Shown here in pieces: positions 16,201 to 21,750 of a DNA stretch of 26,639 bases. The stretch is from JAWLFY01 sp041685355 (GTDB lineage Bacteria; Planctomycetota; Planctomycetia; Pirellulales; Pirellulaceae): positions 1 to 26,639 of the forward strand of contig JAWLFY010000062.1 in the NCBI GenBank assembly GCA_041685355.1. The letters run 5' to 3'. The position numbers and the translations under genes are program-made. Numbering within the stretch: the first letter of the stretch is position 1; every line of letters begins with the position of its first letter. The notes under the pieces were generated by a model. It was not told where the DNA came from and did no database searches. It saw only the letters and a list, made by a program, of their open reading frames with translations.

Positions 16201-17119
16201 ATCGGCAACGCCCGTCGCCGCCGAACTGGTCCCACACGCGGGCCACGTAGGCGGACAGCACGGGGTTGAGATAGGCATCGAGCGTCGCCGTTTCGGCTCG
16301 CGAGACGACCTTGATCAGCGGGGCGACCTCGGCCGAGCGGCTGATCTCGGTGAACCCGACCTCGCGGGCGATCCGCTCGCATCGACGTTCGTGCACGTCG
16401 TCGACGTGGGCGTGAAGCAGACAGATCGCCAACGATTCGACCCCCGTGGCTCGCAGCGCTCGCAGCTCGCGTCGGAGCCGCGATTCGTCGAGCGGCTGCA
16501 AGACGCGACCGGCCGCATCGAGCCGACCGTCCACCTCGACCACGCGTCGCGTCAGCGGCGCGGGCTTACGAATCGCCAACGCGAACAGGTCGGGACGGTC
16601 TTGTTCACCAATCTTCATCAGGTCGCGGAACCCGCGCGTGACGAGCAGGGCGGTGTCCGCCCCGCCGCGGGTCAGCAGCGCGTTCGTCCCGCGAGTCGTC
16701 CCGAGTCGGACCTCCGACTCGGGGAGCGGCTCGCGGAGCGGAACGCCGAGCAGCATCCGCGCGGCGAGAACCGGCGCTTCCAAACCGGCGTCGAGCTCGA
16801 TCAGGGTTCCCTCGGCGACCCGAGCCGGGAGCTCGCGGTCGGTTTCGATCTGCCCACGGTTCGTTTGGAAACCGGTGGCTTGACCGATCACCCGGCGGCT
16901 ACCGTCGGGATCGATCTCGGCAATCGAAGCCCCAACCCAAAACCGGTCGATGGCCGGTCCCGGGAGTTGCCCGATCCGCACCCCCGTCGCTTCAACCCGC
17001 TCAAGAACCGGGACGCGGACGATGCCACTACTGAGCACCTTCGTGACGGTGCAGCGGCCATCGCGTGTCACGAAGCAATCGGTGAACGTGCCGCCGACGT
17101 CGGCCCAAACCTCGATCAC
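13247..17119 (-). CDS. 5-oxoprolinase / hydantoinase A-B fusion
   Basis: A 1290-residue fusion of HyuA and HyuB types, the length of eukaryotic OPLAH (ATP-dependent 5-oxoprolinase, opening 5-oxoproline to glutamate). The HyuA part (about 1-745) starts 'VWADVGGTFTDCFVT' and contains 'LGTTRGTNALLTR', 'SGPAGGVVALGHVARSTG', 'GLDMGGTSTDVSRF' and 'DPGPACYGRGGPLTLTDVN'. A charged linker near 745-775 leads to the HyuB part: 'ERRDYSCAVFRGDGSLVAN', 'HVPVHLGAMGHTVRRM', 'DCYLSNDPYSGGSHLPDVT' and a Gly-rich 'RLETPGGGGWGAPQP' end. The GTG at 17119 is chosen because it overlaps the stop of the 63-residue gene (GTGA). An N-methylhydantoinase or acetophenone-carboxylase-like activity cannot be excluded. A long open frame on the other strand is an antisense shadow. 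Confidence 0.9.
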   Translation of the reverse strand: MIEVWADVGGTFTDCFVTRDGRCTVTKVLSSGIVRVPVLERVEATGVRIGQLPGPAIDRFWVGASIAEIDPDGSRRVIGQATGFQTNRGQIETDRELPARVAEGTLIELDAGLEAPVLAARMLLGVPLREPLPESEVRLGTTRGTNALLTRGGADTALLVTRGFRDLMKIGEQDRPDLFALAIRKPAPLTRRVVEVDGRLDAAGRVLQPLDESRLRRELRALRATGVESLAICLLHAHVDDVHERRCERIAREVGFTEISRSAEVAPLIKVVSRAETATLDAYLNPVLSAYVARVWDQFGGDGRCRLRLMTSGGNLMAPAGFRGRDSILSGPAGGVVALGHVARSTGLEAAIGLDMGGTSTDVSRFQGQVGRRYESRVAGIRVMTPMMDIHTVAAGGGSVCDFRGATSDAGGRLVVGPDSAAADPGPACYGRGGPLTLTDVNLILGRVPVERFPFPLDRRAARARLREIETRVPQPFESPEELAEGFFEIAVTHMAEAVRAVSTSEGNDVREMCLVGFGGAAGQHLCRVAATLGMPRVLDHPDAAMLSALGIGLADVGRVVTRGIYRPLDDDVWAFADPIVAEIGEQAEQELRPEHDGTRRPELSWECDLRYSGTDSSLAVALEPKSTLRTRFAEKHRGVFGYERPEHTVELVAIRCEATLPSKPPVPRHTARSEVKRSWTRFWHRGALVDAELVDRDALTDGDPVVGPQVIASETSTLIVEPGWQGSVRDGGVIELFPVDVDPPERSRRDATAERSTESGGIDQDSDDPVLVEVVARRLQGIADAMGETLRRTAVSVNVKERRDYSCAVFRGDGSLVANAPHVPVHLGAMGHTVRRMIEVFPEMSPGDCYLSNDPYSGGSHLPDVTLVTPVFVSRTRRPDFFVASRAHHAEIGGRTPGSMPPDATSLAEEGVVIRDFALVRNGASFEAELRERLASGRYPSRNIDENLADVAAQAAAGHEGTRDLIELATRLGVETVDRMMRRLLELAGDAISGWIATQPDQPRRFHDSLDDGTPVAVRIERHGGRLTIDFAGTGAVHPHGFNATPSIVTAATMYVLRSITGSELPLCEGVLRDVDLKIPRGLLDPPAGTSPETCAAVVAGNVETSQRVVDVLLGALHAAAASQGTMNNLLIGDATFGYYETIGGGSGATAEADGADAVHSHMTNTRITDPEVLESRLPVRLLEFSIRANSGGTGVRRGGNGIVRELEFLRPLTVSLITSRRTTTPYGMSGGEPGKSGLNRLIRDGRSTELEPTATFDVRPGDRLRLETPGGGGWGAPQPTPPEPTCDR

Positions 17120-17307
17120 ACCAACCAACCGAGGACGAGCAGGACCGCGAAAATGACCGCCATGAAACCGGTGATCCAACGGGCCGTGTTGAACGCGTGA
17201 TGCAAAATCAGCGACGTGTCTTCATGCCGGGTGGCACCGAACACCAACGAAATCGCAATGATCAGCGGGACGTAATAGAGCAGATACGTTGGCGAAATGG
17301 AGAGCAT
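17116..17307 (-). CDS. Small two-helix membrane protein
   Basis: A 63-residue protein, not recognised by function. Helix 1 is 'YLLYYVPLIIAISLVFGATR' (about 8-27), followed by a polar loop with 'HEDTSLILHHAFNTA', and helix 2 is 'WITGFMAVIFAVLLVLGWLV' (44-63). The loop carries three His and acidic residues. The ATG at 17307 is the start directly before helix 1. The frame is open far upstream but is antisense-like and overlaps the DUF6677-like gene, so it is excluded. Its TGA overlaps the GTG of the oxoprolinase (4 bases), so translation of the two is coupled. It lies 98 bases after the DUF6677-like gene. Confidence 0.72.
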   Translation of the reverse strand: MLSISPTYLLYYVPLIIAISLVFGATRHEDTSLILHHAFNTARWITGFMAVIFAVLLVLGWLV

Positions 17308-17405
17308 CGGGCTGCCGGGGCGTGGGTGACGGTCGGGAACGGATTCGTCGGGGGGGAATCGGTGGGCTGGACGTACGGACCGAGTCAAGACTCCGTGTGG
17401 GTGGG

Positions 17406-18017
17406 CTACGTCGCATCCGCGTTCGCTGATTTCCCTTGCCGGGACGCGTTTTCCTCGGCGGCGTCTGCCTTGCGACGACCGCTGATCGGGACCGCCAACG
17501 GGCCGGCGAACGCGTCGTACACGACCAAGATGTTCAGCAGCCCCGCGATCATCGTGTACCACGTCCCCATCTCGTATCCCGCCCCGTGACGGGCGTACCA
17601 CGCCGCCACCTCGTCCGGTTCCGATTCGAACACCGGCCGCAGTGGCGGCGCCATGAAACCGCCCCATAGCGGCTCGTACGCGTCCACCGTCCTCCCGTTG
17701 ACCGTGGCGCGACGCATCCGGTCGCCCTGGATCAACGCCGGCAAAGCGGCGGCCCCGACGCCGGCTTGAAGGATGTAGTGCCACCGCTTGTCGCCGGGCT
17801 GCCACGACGCGTACACCACACGCCCCCCCCCGAGGGCGAATCCCAAGATCCACGTACATAGGATGCACACGACGAACAGACTCCCCTTCGCATGCCGTCG
17901 CTGATAAAAGTGCCCGGCGCCGGGCACCAGCCAAGCGAGCAGCGCCGCGAGGCCGCGATGGCGGAGGTCGATGCGGATCTGATCCACTTCGATCACGTTG
18001 GGGTTGATCGACGGCAT
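17406..18017 (-). CDS. DUF6677-like membrane protein
   Basis: A 203-residue multi-pass membrane protein. It begins with a polar 20-residue segment, then 'RGLAALLAWLVPGAGHFYQRRHAKG', a TM2-like turn seen in the planctomycete family I associate with DUF6677 (from memory). Hydrophobic segments lie near 22-38, 46-66, about 84-96 and 148-168. The C-terminus is Ala/Lys/Glu-rich and polar. Function unknown. It is the first gene of a run with the 63-residue membrane protein and the oxoprolinase, all on this strand. The ATG at 18017 has no clear Shine-Dalgarno. Confidence 0.72.
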   Translation of the reverse strand: MPSINPNVIEVDQIRIDLRHRGLAALLAWLVPGAGHFYQRRHAKGSLFVVCILCTWILGFALGGGRVVYASWQPGDKRWHYILQAGVGAAALPALIQGDRMRRATVNGRTVDAYEPLWGGFMAPPLRPVFESEPDEVAAWYARHGAGYEMGTWYTMIAGLLNILVVYDAFAGPLAVPISGRRKADAAEENASRQGKSANADAT

Positions 18018-18400
18018 GGAGATGTTAGGCCAAGCGGGAAACGGTGAGGCGATGGCAACGGGGACACGGAACCCCCATGACTTTCAGGGGCACCGATCCT
18101 TTCATTGTGCGAAAAACCCCGTCGGGACGATAGATGAGTCGCACCCGCTCTTGACCCGCGGTTGACGCTTCCCGTATCCGCGAAACATCCCGTCGTCGCG
18201 AGACACGCCGTACGTGACGTGCGGGACGGAAAGCGCGGCGTGCGGACCGGAAAGCGCGGCGTGCGGACCGGAAAGCGCGGCGAGACGGAATTCGACGGTC
18301 GACGCCCACTTTGACCGCGCGCCCTCCCGCCGCGGCCCCTCCCGTCGCGGACGCCTCACTCTCCCACACCTGTTCCCCTCCCGAAGGATCGAAGACCGTG
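18018..18400. other. Intergenic region with 21-bp repeat
   Basis: A 383-base divergent spacer between the DUF6677-like gene (-) and a lipoprotein gene (+). It contains the three-copy 21-bp repeat at 18222-18283 and a pair of similar 13-14-base CCTCCCG.CGCGG blocks near 18322-18350. A GAAGGA (18383-18388) could be a weak ribosome site for the lipoprotein. No clear promoter or RNA gene is visible. Confidence 0.5.
18222..18283 (+). repeat. 21-bp tandem repeat, 3 copies
   Basis: Copies at 18222-18242, 18243-18263 and 18264-18283 share CGGACCGGAAAGCGCGGCG, with one or two mismatches in the first copy and the last copy ending in GA. The period is a multiple of three, and one + frame reads CGPESAA repeatedly in a 92-codon open frame, but that frame lacks other coding signs and overlaps the lipoprotein start. 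Confidence 0.88.
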
Positions 18401-19048
18401 ATGAACCGAAATCTCAATCGAATCGGATTGCTGTGCGCTTGCGGCGCCTTGGCCGCGTGTCTCGGATGCGGTTCAAACGCCGAAGTTTCTGAGGTTGCCG
18501 AGCCGACCGCCCCGACCGGCGACCGCGGAGTCGAACGACAACCCGAAGAGGCGGCGATGGAAGTCGTCAGCCAATTCCTCGATCGCGTTCGTCGAGGCGG
18601 CGATGACGGGGCCGCAGGAAATCTGTTGACCAAGAAAGCGCAATCCGAGCTCGAAAGGATCGGCCGGACCGTCCAGCCGATCGGTTCGCCCGATGCCCAC
18701 TTTGACGTTTCCCGCGGCGAAGTCGTCCCGGATCAGCCGGGTGCCGCTCTCGTTCATAGCGTATGGAGCGAACCGAACGGCGACGGGTCGCGAGCGGAGT
18801 ACCAGGTCGTGTGGGCCGTCGAACAAGATCCGGAAGCGTGGAGGATCAGCGGGTTGGCGATGGAGTTCGAACCGGGACAGCCGCCGGAAATCATCGACTT
18901 CGAGGACGGCGAACGGATGGCCCGGTTGCTCACCGCCAGCGAACAACCGGCCAGTCAGCCAAACGCCGACGAATCGCCTACCGATGGGGCAACCGCGGGC
19001 GGCTCCCCGTCTCAGGCCGCCGCCGGGGAACCGCCGATGACCCGCTAG
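18401..19048 (+). CDS. Predicted lipoprotein of unknown function
   Basis: A 215-residue exported protein. The N-terminus has a short basic region, a hydrophobic stretch (8-19) and a lipobox 'LAAC' giving Cys20 (Cys23 in 'CLGC' is an alternative). Residues about 48-185 form a compact domain with 'EEAAMEVVSQFLDRVRRGG' and 'VWAVEQDPEAWRISGLAMEF'. This layout (helix, then beta strands with 'W.I.G') resembles small cone-shaped domains of the NTF2/DUF4878 type, a tentative idea. The C-terminal 35 residues are low-complexity Ser/Ala/Pro. The ATG at 18401 is preferred to GTG 18398. The stop codon lies inside a 19-bp tandem repeat. Confidence 0.75.
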   Translation: MNRNLNRIGLLCACGALAACLGCGSNAEVSEVAEPTAPTGDRGVERQPEEAAMEVVSQFLDRVRRGGDDGAAGNLLTKKAQSELERIGRTVQPIGSPDAHFDVSRGEVVPDQPGAALVHSVWSEPNGDGSRAEYQVVWAVEQDPEAWRISGLAMEFEPGQPPEIIDFEDGERMARLLTASEQPASQPNADESPTDGATAGGSPSQAAAGEPPMTR

Positions 19049-19095
19049 CCCCGCGACGACCCGCTAGCCCCGCGACGACCCGCTAGCCCCGCCCT
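19039..19095 (+). repeat. 19-bp tandem repeat spanning the stop codon
   Basis: Three copies of GACCCGCTAGCCCCGCGAC (19039-19057, 19058-19076, 19077-19095, the last diverging at its end). The TAG stop of the lipoprotein (19046-19048) lies inside the first copy, so each copy carries a TAG, but 19 bp shifts the frame each time. A second degenerate repeat (CTCGGCCGC.GAC.TGCG) follows directly to about 19140. Confidence 0.9.
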
Positions 19096-19540
19096 CGGCC
19101 GCAGACGTGCGCTCGGCCGCGGACCTGCGTTTGGCCGCTCGACGAGCGAGAACTGTCGCTTGGCAAGTTCGAAGCGGCAGCGGAGGAACCCGCTTCTCAA
19201 CCCCCGGTACACCGCCAACCTCGCACCGCTAATCTTCTCGATCCCCCCGGAAGAGCCCCTTTCGCGTAGCCAACTCAACGAGATTGTGACGAATCCCTCC
19301 TTTTCACGACCGGAGCCGATTGACAGCGATTTTCCCACGGTTAATTTATCGGCGATCCTGCGTGATCAGAAAACCCAGCGCAGATAGCCTGGTTTTTCTA
19401 TTCGCTCAGGATTGTAGGGTTCGGCGAATCGTTCGCTGCGGCCTAGGTCTACACGTTGGGCTCGAGGATCGGGTCCCTGTGACGGATGTGCGAATACGGA
19501 TCGCACCGAACACTCCGACAACCTTTTTTGGGAGACTTCA
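19049..19540. other. Intergenic region with promoter for Cys-rich gene
   Basis: A 492-base spacer. Its first 90 bases are tandem repeats; bases about 19180-19420 are clearly more AT-rich than the rest of the window and hold a sigma-70-like promoter (19320-19347). The remaining stretch would be a leader of roughly 187 bases. A 75-codon open frame (19160-19387) crosses the promoter and does not look coding. I could not fold a clear riboswitch by eye. Confidence 0.5.
19320..19347 (+). promoter_or_regulatory. Sigma-70-like promoter for the Cys-rich protein gene
   Basis: A perfect TTGACA (19320-19325) and TAATTT (19342-19347) are 16 bases apart in an AT-rich patch of otherwise GC-rich DNA. Transcription would start near 19354, giving a long leader of about 187 bases before the ATG at 19541. 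Confidence 0.55.
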
Positions 19541-20224
19541 ATGAATCGGAATTTGGTGAGTGGAATCGCCGCGTTCGCACTGCTAGTTGGTGCGGCGATG
19601 GTGACGGCGGAATCGGCCCACGCAGGTCACTGCGGCGGCGGACTTTTCTCGAAGCTGCACGCGAAACGCTGCGGCGGAAACGATTGCGGCGGCGGGTTGC
19701 TGTCGCGGATGAAGGCAAAGCGTTGCGGTGGCGTCGCTGATTGCGGTGGCGTTCCGGACTGCGGCGGGAACGATTGCGGCGGCGGGCTGCTGTCCCGGAT
19801 GAAGGCAAAGCGTTGCGGTGGCGGATTGCTCGCCAGGCTCCGCGCCCGTCACGCTAGCTGCTGCGAGCCGGCCCCGACCTGTAGCGAACCGGCCCCGGTT
19901 TGCCCCGAACCGGCCCCGTGTTATGAGCCGGCCCCGTGCTCCGCGGCGGCCCCGTGCTCCGCGGCGGCCCCGTGCTCCGCGGCGGCCCCTTGCCCCGCGC
20001 CGGCCCCTTGCTGTGAGCCGGTTGCGGCTTGCGGCGGCTGCGAAAGCGGTTGCGAAGGTTGTGTCGTTGTCGAGTCGGGTGGATACGCGGAATCGAGTGC
20101 GGGCGAAGAGGCCGAAGTCGATAGCCCGAGCGACGAAGACGCCCCCCCGGCGCCGGCACCCGAGCCCGAGCCGGCACCCGAGCCCGAAGCGGCTCCCGAG
20201 CCAGACGCGGCGACCGACGCCTGA
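19541..20224 (+). CDS. Secreted cysteine-rich repeat protein
   Basis: A 227-residue exported protein of low sequence complexity. A signal peptide (1-28, cleavage after 'ESAHA') is followed by four related copies of 'CGGGLLSRMKAKRCGG' (about 31-105). Then comes a Cys-Pro region 'CSEPAP/CPEPAP/CYEPAP/CSAAAP' (107-158) with Cys at 121, 127, 133, 139, 145, 151 and 157 in exact six-residue register. A 'CGGCESGCEGC' patch (164-174) and an acidic Pro/Glu tail (190-227) complete it. I count 23 cysteines in the mature part. No enzyme motif is present; such a protein suggests a disulfide-linked envelope or matrix component, by inference. GGGAG at 19530-19534 precedes the ATG by six bases. The gene has its own promoter and a strong terminator. 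Confidence 0.85.
   Translation: MNRNLVSGIAAFALLVGAAMVTAESAHAGHCGGGLFSKLHAKRCGGNDCGGGLLSRMKAKRCGGVADCGGVPDCGGNDCGGGLLSRMKAKRCGGGLLARLRARHASCCEPAPTCSEPAPVCPEPAPCYEPAPCSAAAPCSAAAPCSAAAPCPAPAPCCEPVAACGGCESGCEGCVVVESGGYAESSAGEEAEVDSPSDEDAPPAPAPEPEPAPEPEAAPEPDAATDA
19932..20003 (+). repeat. 18-bp tandem repeat in the Cys-rich gene
   Basis: Three identical copies of CCCCGTGCTCCGCGGCGG (19932-19949, 19950-19967, 19968-19985) and a diverged fourth (19986-20003) encode the CSAAAP hexapeptides. Neighbouring CSEPAP/CPEPAP codons look like older copies of the same unit. The exact identity indicates recent slippage or unequal recombination. Confidence 0.9.
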
Positions 20225-20288
20225 TCCGACTCGTTGCCTAACTGATCGATCGCGGCCCGCATTCGGCCCGCATCGATCCTTTCGATCA

Positions 20289-20326
20289 CCTCGCCGCGAG
20301 CGGCATGCTCACGGCGAGGTTTTTTT
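20289..20326 (+). terminator. Strong rho-independent terminator
   Basis: CCTCGCCG (20289-20296) pairs with CGGCGAGG (20312-20319). An inner GAGC/GCTC extends the stem across one C/A mismatch to a GGCAT loop. Seven T's follow (20320-20326). It ends the Cys-rich gene transcript. Its 3' arm and T-tract also encode the last residues and stop of the opposite-strand gene. Confidence 0.92.
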
Positions 20327-21706
20327 GGTGGGATCGTCACCGAATTTGTCGGAAGCGATCTCTCTCATCCGCTCGACCACCTCCGGTTCCAATCGCCCCA
20401 CGTCGTTGACGTCGTTGAGATCGTCGGGCTTGAAAAACAGCGATTCCCCTTCGGGACCGGCGGAGAGGAACCAACGGCTGGTCGTCACCCCGATCCGGGC
20501 CGTCATGTCCGAAGCCACCGTCATGTCCGAAGCCGCCGTCGCTTCTGAAGCCGCCGTCGCTTCTGAAGCCGCCGTCGCTCCCGAAGTTGCCGTCGCTCCC
20601 GATCGGGCATCGTCGCCCGCATCGCGGGTCACGACCGACGGCACGAACTCGTCGTCGGCGTCCGCCCAAGTCTCGACCGGGACGATCGCCGGTGATCGGT
20701 CCGAGACCGCCGCCAGGATCCTGGGGAGGTTGTTCGCGGGGGTGACCCGATGGGAACGGATCGGCGTGCCGTATCCGACGACCAACGGAAGCCGGATCTG
20801 GCCGCTACGGAGTGGGCCACAGCCGTGCCCGATCCAACCGTTCTCGCCGAGCCCAAACCCGCTGGTCCCGGTGATCACGAGCACCGGGTCGACGCTCGCG
20901 AGCGATTCCCGGAGGAGTCCGATCAACAGGTCTGCCAAGCGGACCTGACACGCGTAAGTCCGCATCCACGACGTCACCACGTCCGGGTGCCCGCCGGGGT
21001 CGAGCCGAACTCGTGGTGGTGCGGTTTGTGAGAAAACGGGTGGGATCCGCTCCGTTGTCGAAGCGGCCGAAGCCGGCTCGATCCGGTCCGTGTCGGTCTC
21101 ATACGGGTCGCCGCCGTCGTCATCCCATTCGTCGTGGAATACGAGATTTCGGGGGGCGTCCCAACACCGGGTCAGGAATCGGCTGTGAAGCCAAATCGCT
21201 CCCCAGGGGCGTTCGGGGTCGGTCGCCCGTTCGGTGGCCGCGGCGATCAGCCGTGCGAAGCCGGTTTCCTCCGGGTTCTCCGCGGCCTCCGCTTCACGGT
21301 TCGCGGCGGAACCCGTTGACGCTTCCGGGGTCTCGTTGTCCGCATCGTCGACCAACAAGACGTGGTCGAAGGCTTCTGAAAACTTCGGGTCCGCGACGAC
21401 GCGGTCGTCGGTGATCAGTTCCAGCGATCCGATTTCGCGGCATCGATGCTGCCAGCTCCCTCGGCCGCCAGGGGCGAACCAAGTTCGCAGCACTTCCAGC
21501 GGGTCGGCTTCCGAAGCGATGAGTCGGTCCCACACCGCCCCGCGTGCGGCGACCCGGTCGATCGACGGGGTCCGGCTCCAAGACGACCCGTAACACCCCA
21601 CCGCTGTCGTCGCGAGGCCTTCTAGCGAGAGGACCAACAGCGGTCGGGGTCGTCGGTCGATCGGGGGAAGGGGGTCAGGGACGGATGATGCAGGGGGCGA
21701 GTCCAA
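20309..21706 (-). CDS. Sulfatase-fold protein lacking active-site residues
   Basis: A 465-residue relative of the sulfatase/alkaline phosphatase superfamily. Alignment by eye: 'PLLVLSLEGLATTAVGCYG' (22-40) matches the first strand and 'CYG' of sulfatases but has Glu-Gly where two metal Asp should be. 'TPSIDRVAARGAVWDRLIAS' matches the following block. The formylglycine motif C-x-P-S-R is absent ('SEADPLEVLR' instead). Near residue 285, 'VLVITGTSGFGLGENGWIGHG' matches 'SDHG..LGEHG..GHG' with Asp-His lost. It is therefore probably not a sulfatase. No signal peptide. A six-residue repeat ('SEATAA', 'SDMTVA') occupies about 370-405. It follows the coiled-coil gene by 44 bases on the same strand; a shared transcript is likely. 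Confidence 0.75.
   Translation of the reverse strand: MDSPPASSVPDPLPPIDRRPRPLLVLSLEGLATTAVGCYGSSWSRTPSIDRVAARGAVWDRLIASEADPLEVLRTWFAPGGRGSWQHRCREIGSLELITDDRVVADPKFSEAFDHVLLVDDADNETPEASTGSAANREAEAAENPEETGFARLIAAATERATDPERPWGAIWLHSRFLTRCWDAPRNLVFHDEWDDDGGDPYETDTDRIEPASAASTTERIPPVFSQTAPPRVRLDPGGHPDVVTSWMRTYACQVRLADLLIGLLRESLASVDPVLVITGTSGFGLGENGWIGHGCGPLRSGQIRLPLVVGYGTPIRSHRVTPANNLPRILAAVSDRSPAIVPVETWADADDEFVPSVVTRDAGDDARSGATATSGATAASEATAASEATAASDMTVASDMTARIGVTTSRWFLSAGPEGESLFFKPDDLNDVNDVGRLEPEVVERMREIASDKFGDDPTKKTSP
20503..20602 (-). repeat. 18-bp tandem repeat in the sulfatase-like gene
   Basis: Five full 18-bp copies and a partial sixth (starts 20503, 20521, 20539, 20557, 20575, 20593). Two of the adjacent copies are identical (20539-20556 and 20557-20574). 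On the coding strand they give hexapeptides of the type EATAAS and DMTVAS, placed near the C-terminal part of the protein as a probable flexible loop. Confidence 0.9.
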
Positions 21707-21750
21707 AGTCCGATGCTCCGCTGGCCGAGGGTCGAATCCCGTCAGGGATC

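Noticed and set aside
14990..17200. A 736-codon open frame on the + strand opposite the oxoprolinase gene
   Set aside because: It is antisense to a clear HyuA/HyuB homologue, is Arg/Asp/Gly/Pro-rich and has no family motifs. Long antisense frames are common in GC-rich DNA.
17308..17934. N-terminal extension of the 63-residue membrane protein to 272 residues
   Set aside because: The extension runs through the DUF6677-like gene in another frame and is Arg/Ala-rich. The hydrophobic small protein has its own ATG at 17307.
18025..18633. A 202-codon - strand frame across the 21-bp repeat
   Set aside because: It is antisense to the start of the lipoprotein gene, with Arg/Ser/Ala-rich composition and no motifs.
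19160..19387. A 75-codon open frame in the AT-rich spacer
   Set aside because: It has no Shine-Dalgarno, no recognisable domain, and it overlaps the promoter of the Cys-rich gene.
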